Shown here: positions 63,686 to 64,000 of the stretch, in pieces
Position numbering within the stretch: position 1 is the stretch's first letter
Layout of the letters: the number at the start of each line of letters is the position of its first letter
NCBI GenBank assembly: GCA_963970005.1
Contig: CAXAMN010000002.1
Coordinates: 452,963-516,962, forward strand
Direction of reading: 5' to 3'
DNA from: Durusdinium trenchii
Taxonomy: Eukaryota; Sar; Dinophyceae; Suessiales; Symbiodiniaceae
Length of the DNA stretch: 64,000 bases
The notes under the pieces: model-generated
What the model was told of the DNA's origin: nothing
The model's database searches: none
The model's input: only the letters and a program-made list of their open reading frames with translations
Translations under genes and position numbers: made by a program

Positions 63686-63916
63686 CTACTTTTTCGACTT
63701 TTTTGAGGTGTCCTCACCTTTCGCCGCTTTGCGCTTAGGTTTGGAATCCTCCTCAGTCGGTTCATCACCACTCTTGGGCTTGGCTGTCTTTCCAGCCTTT
63801 GTCTTGCCAGGTTTCGCCTTCTTCTCCTTCTTCTCCTTGGCTGCAGAAGCCACAGAAGCCGCAGGCTTCTTGATGTTCCTCAGCTTAAATTTGGGATCAG
63901 GCGCGAAAGCTTTTTC
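63686..63916 (-). CDS. Lysine-rich exon
   Basis: Minus-strand frame ending in TAG (63686-63688), or at a donor AAAAA|GTAGGA overlapping that stop. After a short conserved-looking lead (APDPKFKLRNIKKP) it is a low-complexity Lys/Ala/Pro/Glu tail (EKKEKKAKPGKTKAGKTAK; DSKPKRKAAKGEDTSKKSKK) like those of nuclear DNA- or RNA-binding proteins. It may be the C-terminus of a gene beginning beyond the window, or the basic N-terminal region of the 60419-62856 gene. The exon start is approximate. Confidence 0.5.
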   Translation of the reverse strand, partial: EKAFAPDPKFKLRNIKKPAASVASAAKEKKEKKAKPGKTKAGKTAKPKSGDEPTEEDSKPKRKAAKGEDTSKKSKK

Positions 63917-64000
63917 AGCACATATGTATATCCACACACCCACACAGATGTTCTTTGTGTCTATTTTGCTAAAGGCACTTGGCTCGTGTGAGGTAGTTGT

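Overview
The window looks like nuclear DNA of a dinoflagellate, most like the Symbiodiniaceae. The reasons are long stretches without genes, short exons bounded by GT/AG sites with AG|G acceptors, many tandem and dispersed repeats, and a copia-type retrotransposon whose pol gene carries a methyltransferase-like domain. No bacterial operon, rRNA operon or CRISPR array is visible. The species is inferred, not shown.

The best-defined object is a complete LTR retrotransposon on the + strand (46385-55577). It has two identical 137-bp LTRs, a perfect 5-bp target duplication (GAAAC), a primer-binding site matching the anticodon arm of initiator tRNA-Met, a polypurine tract, a gag ORF and a long pol. 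Pol runs protease, methyltransferase-like domain, integrase (D,D-35-E), a Cys-pair region and reverse transcriptase (YVDD). A change of frame then leads into RNase H and a C-terminal extension of about 480 residues with no recognisable domain. The element lies in reverse orientation in what looks like an intron of a minus-strand host gene, with exons at 55621-55813 and 46260-46365.

Other likely host genes: a terminal exon at 1823-2481 (+); a two-segment coding block at 20405-20869 (-); a Cys-rich multi-exon gene at 56171-57082 (-) with an in-frame TGA; and a well-supported multi-exon gene at 60419-62856 (-), perhaps with further 5' exons up to about 63916. About a dozen weaker single exons are listed with low confidence. 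None of these host proteins could be given a function.

Repeats take up much of the rest. There is an AT-rich island (8715-11295) with mirrored strand skew; a nested tandem array (13178-15252); a dispersed 'CTAGTAG' repeat family seen at about ten places, one enclosing the 335-N gap; a tRNA-derived SINE (40496-40655) with a truncated second copy; a 310-bp direct duplication (42661/43370); and a strong 28-bp-arm hairpin (1365-1431). Gaps of N lie at 14054-14063 and 41516-41850, both inside repeats.
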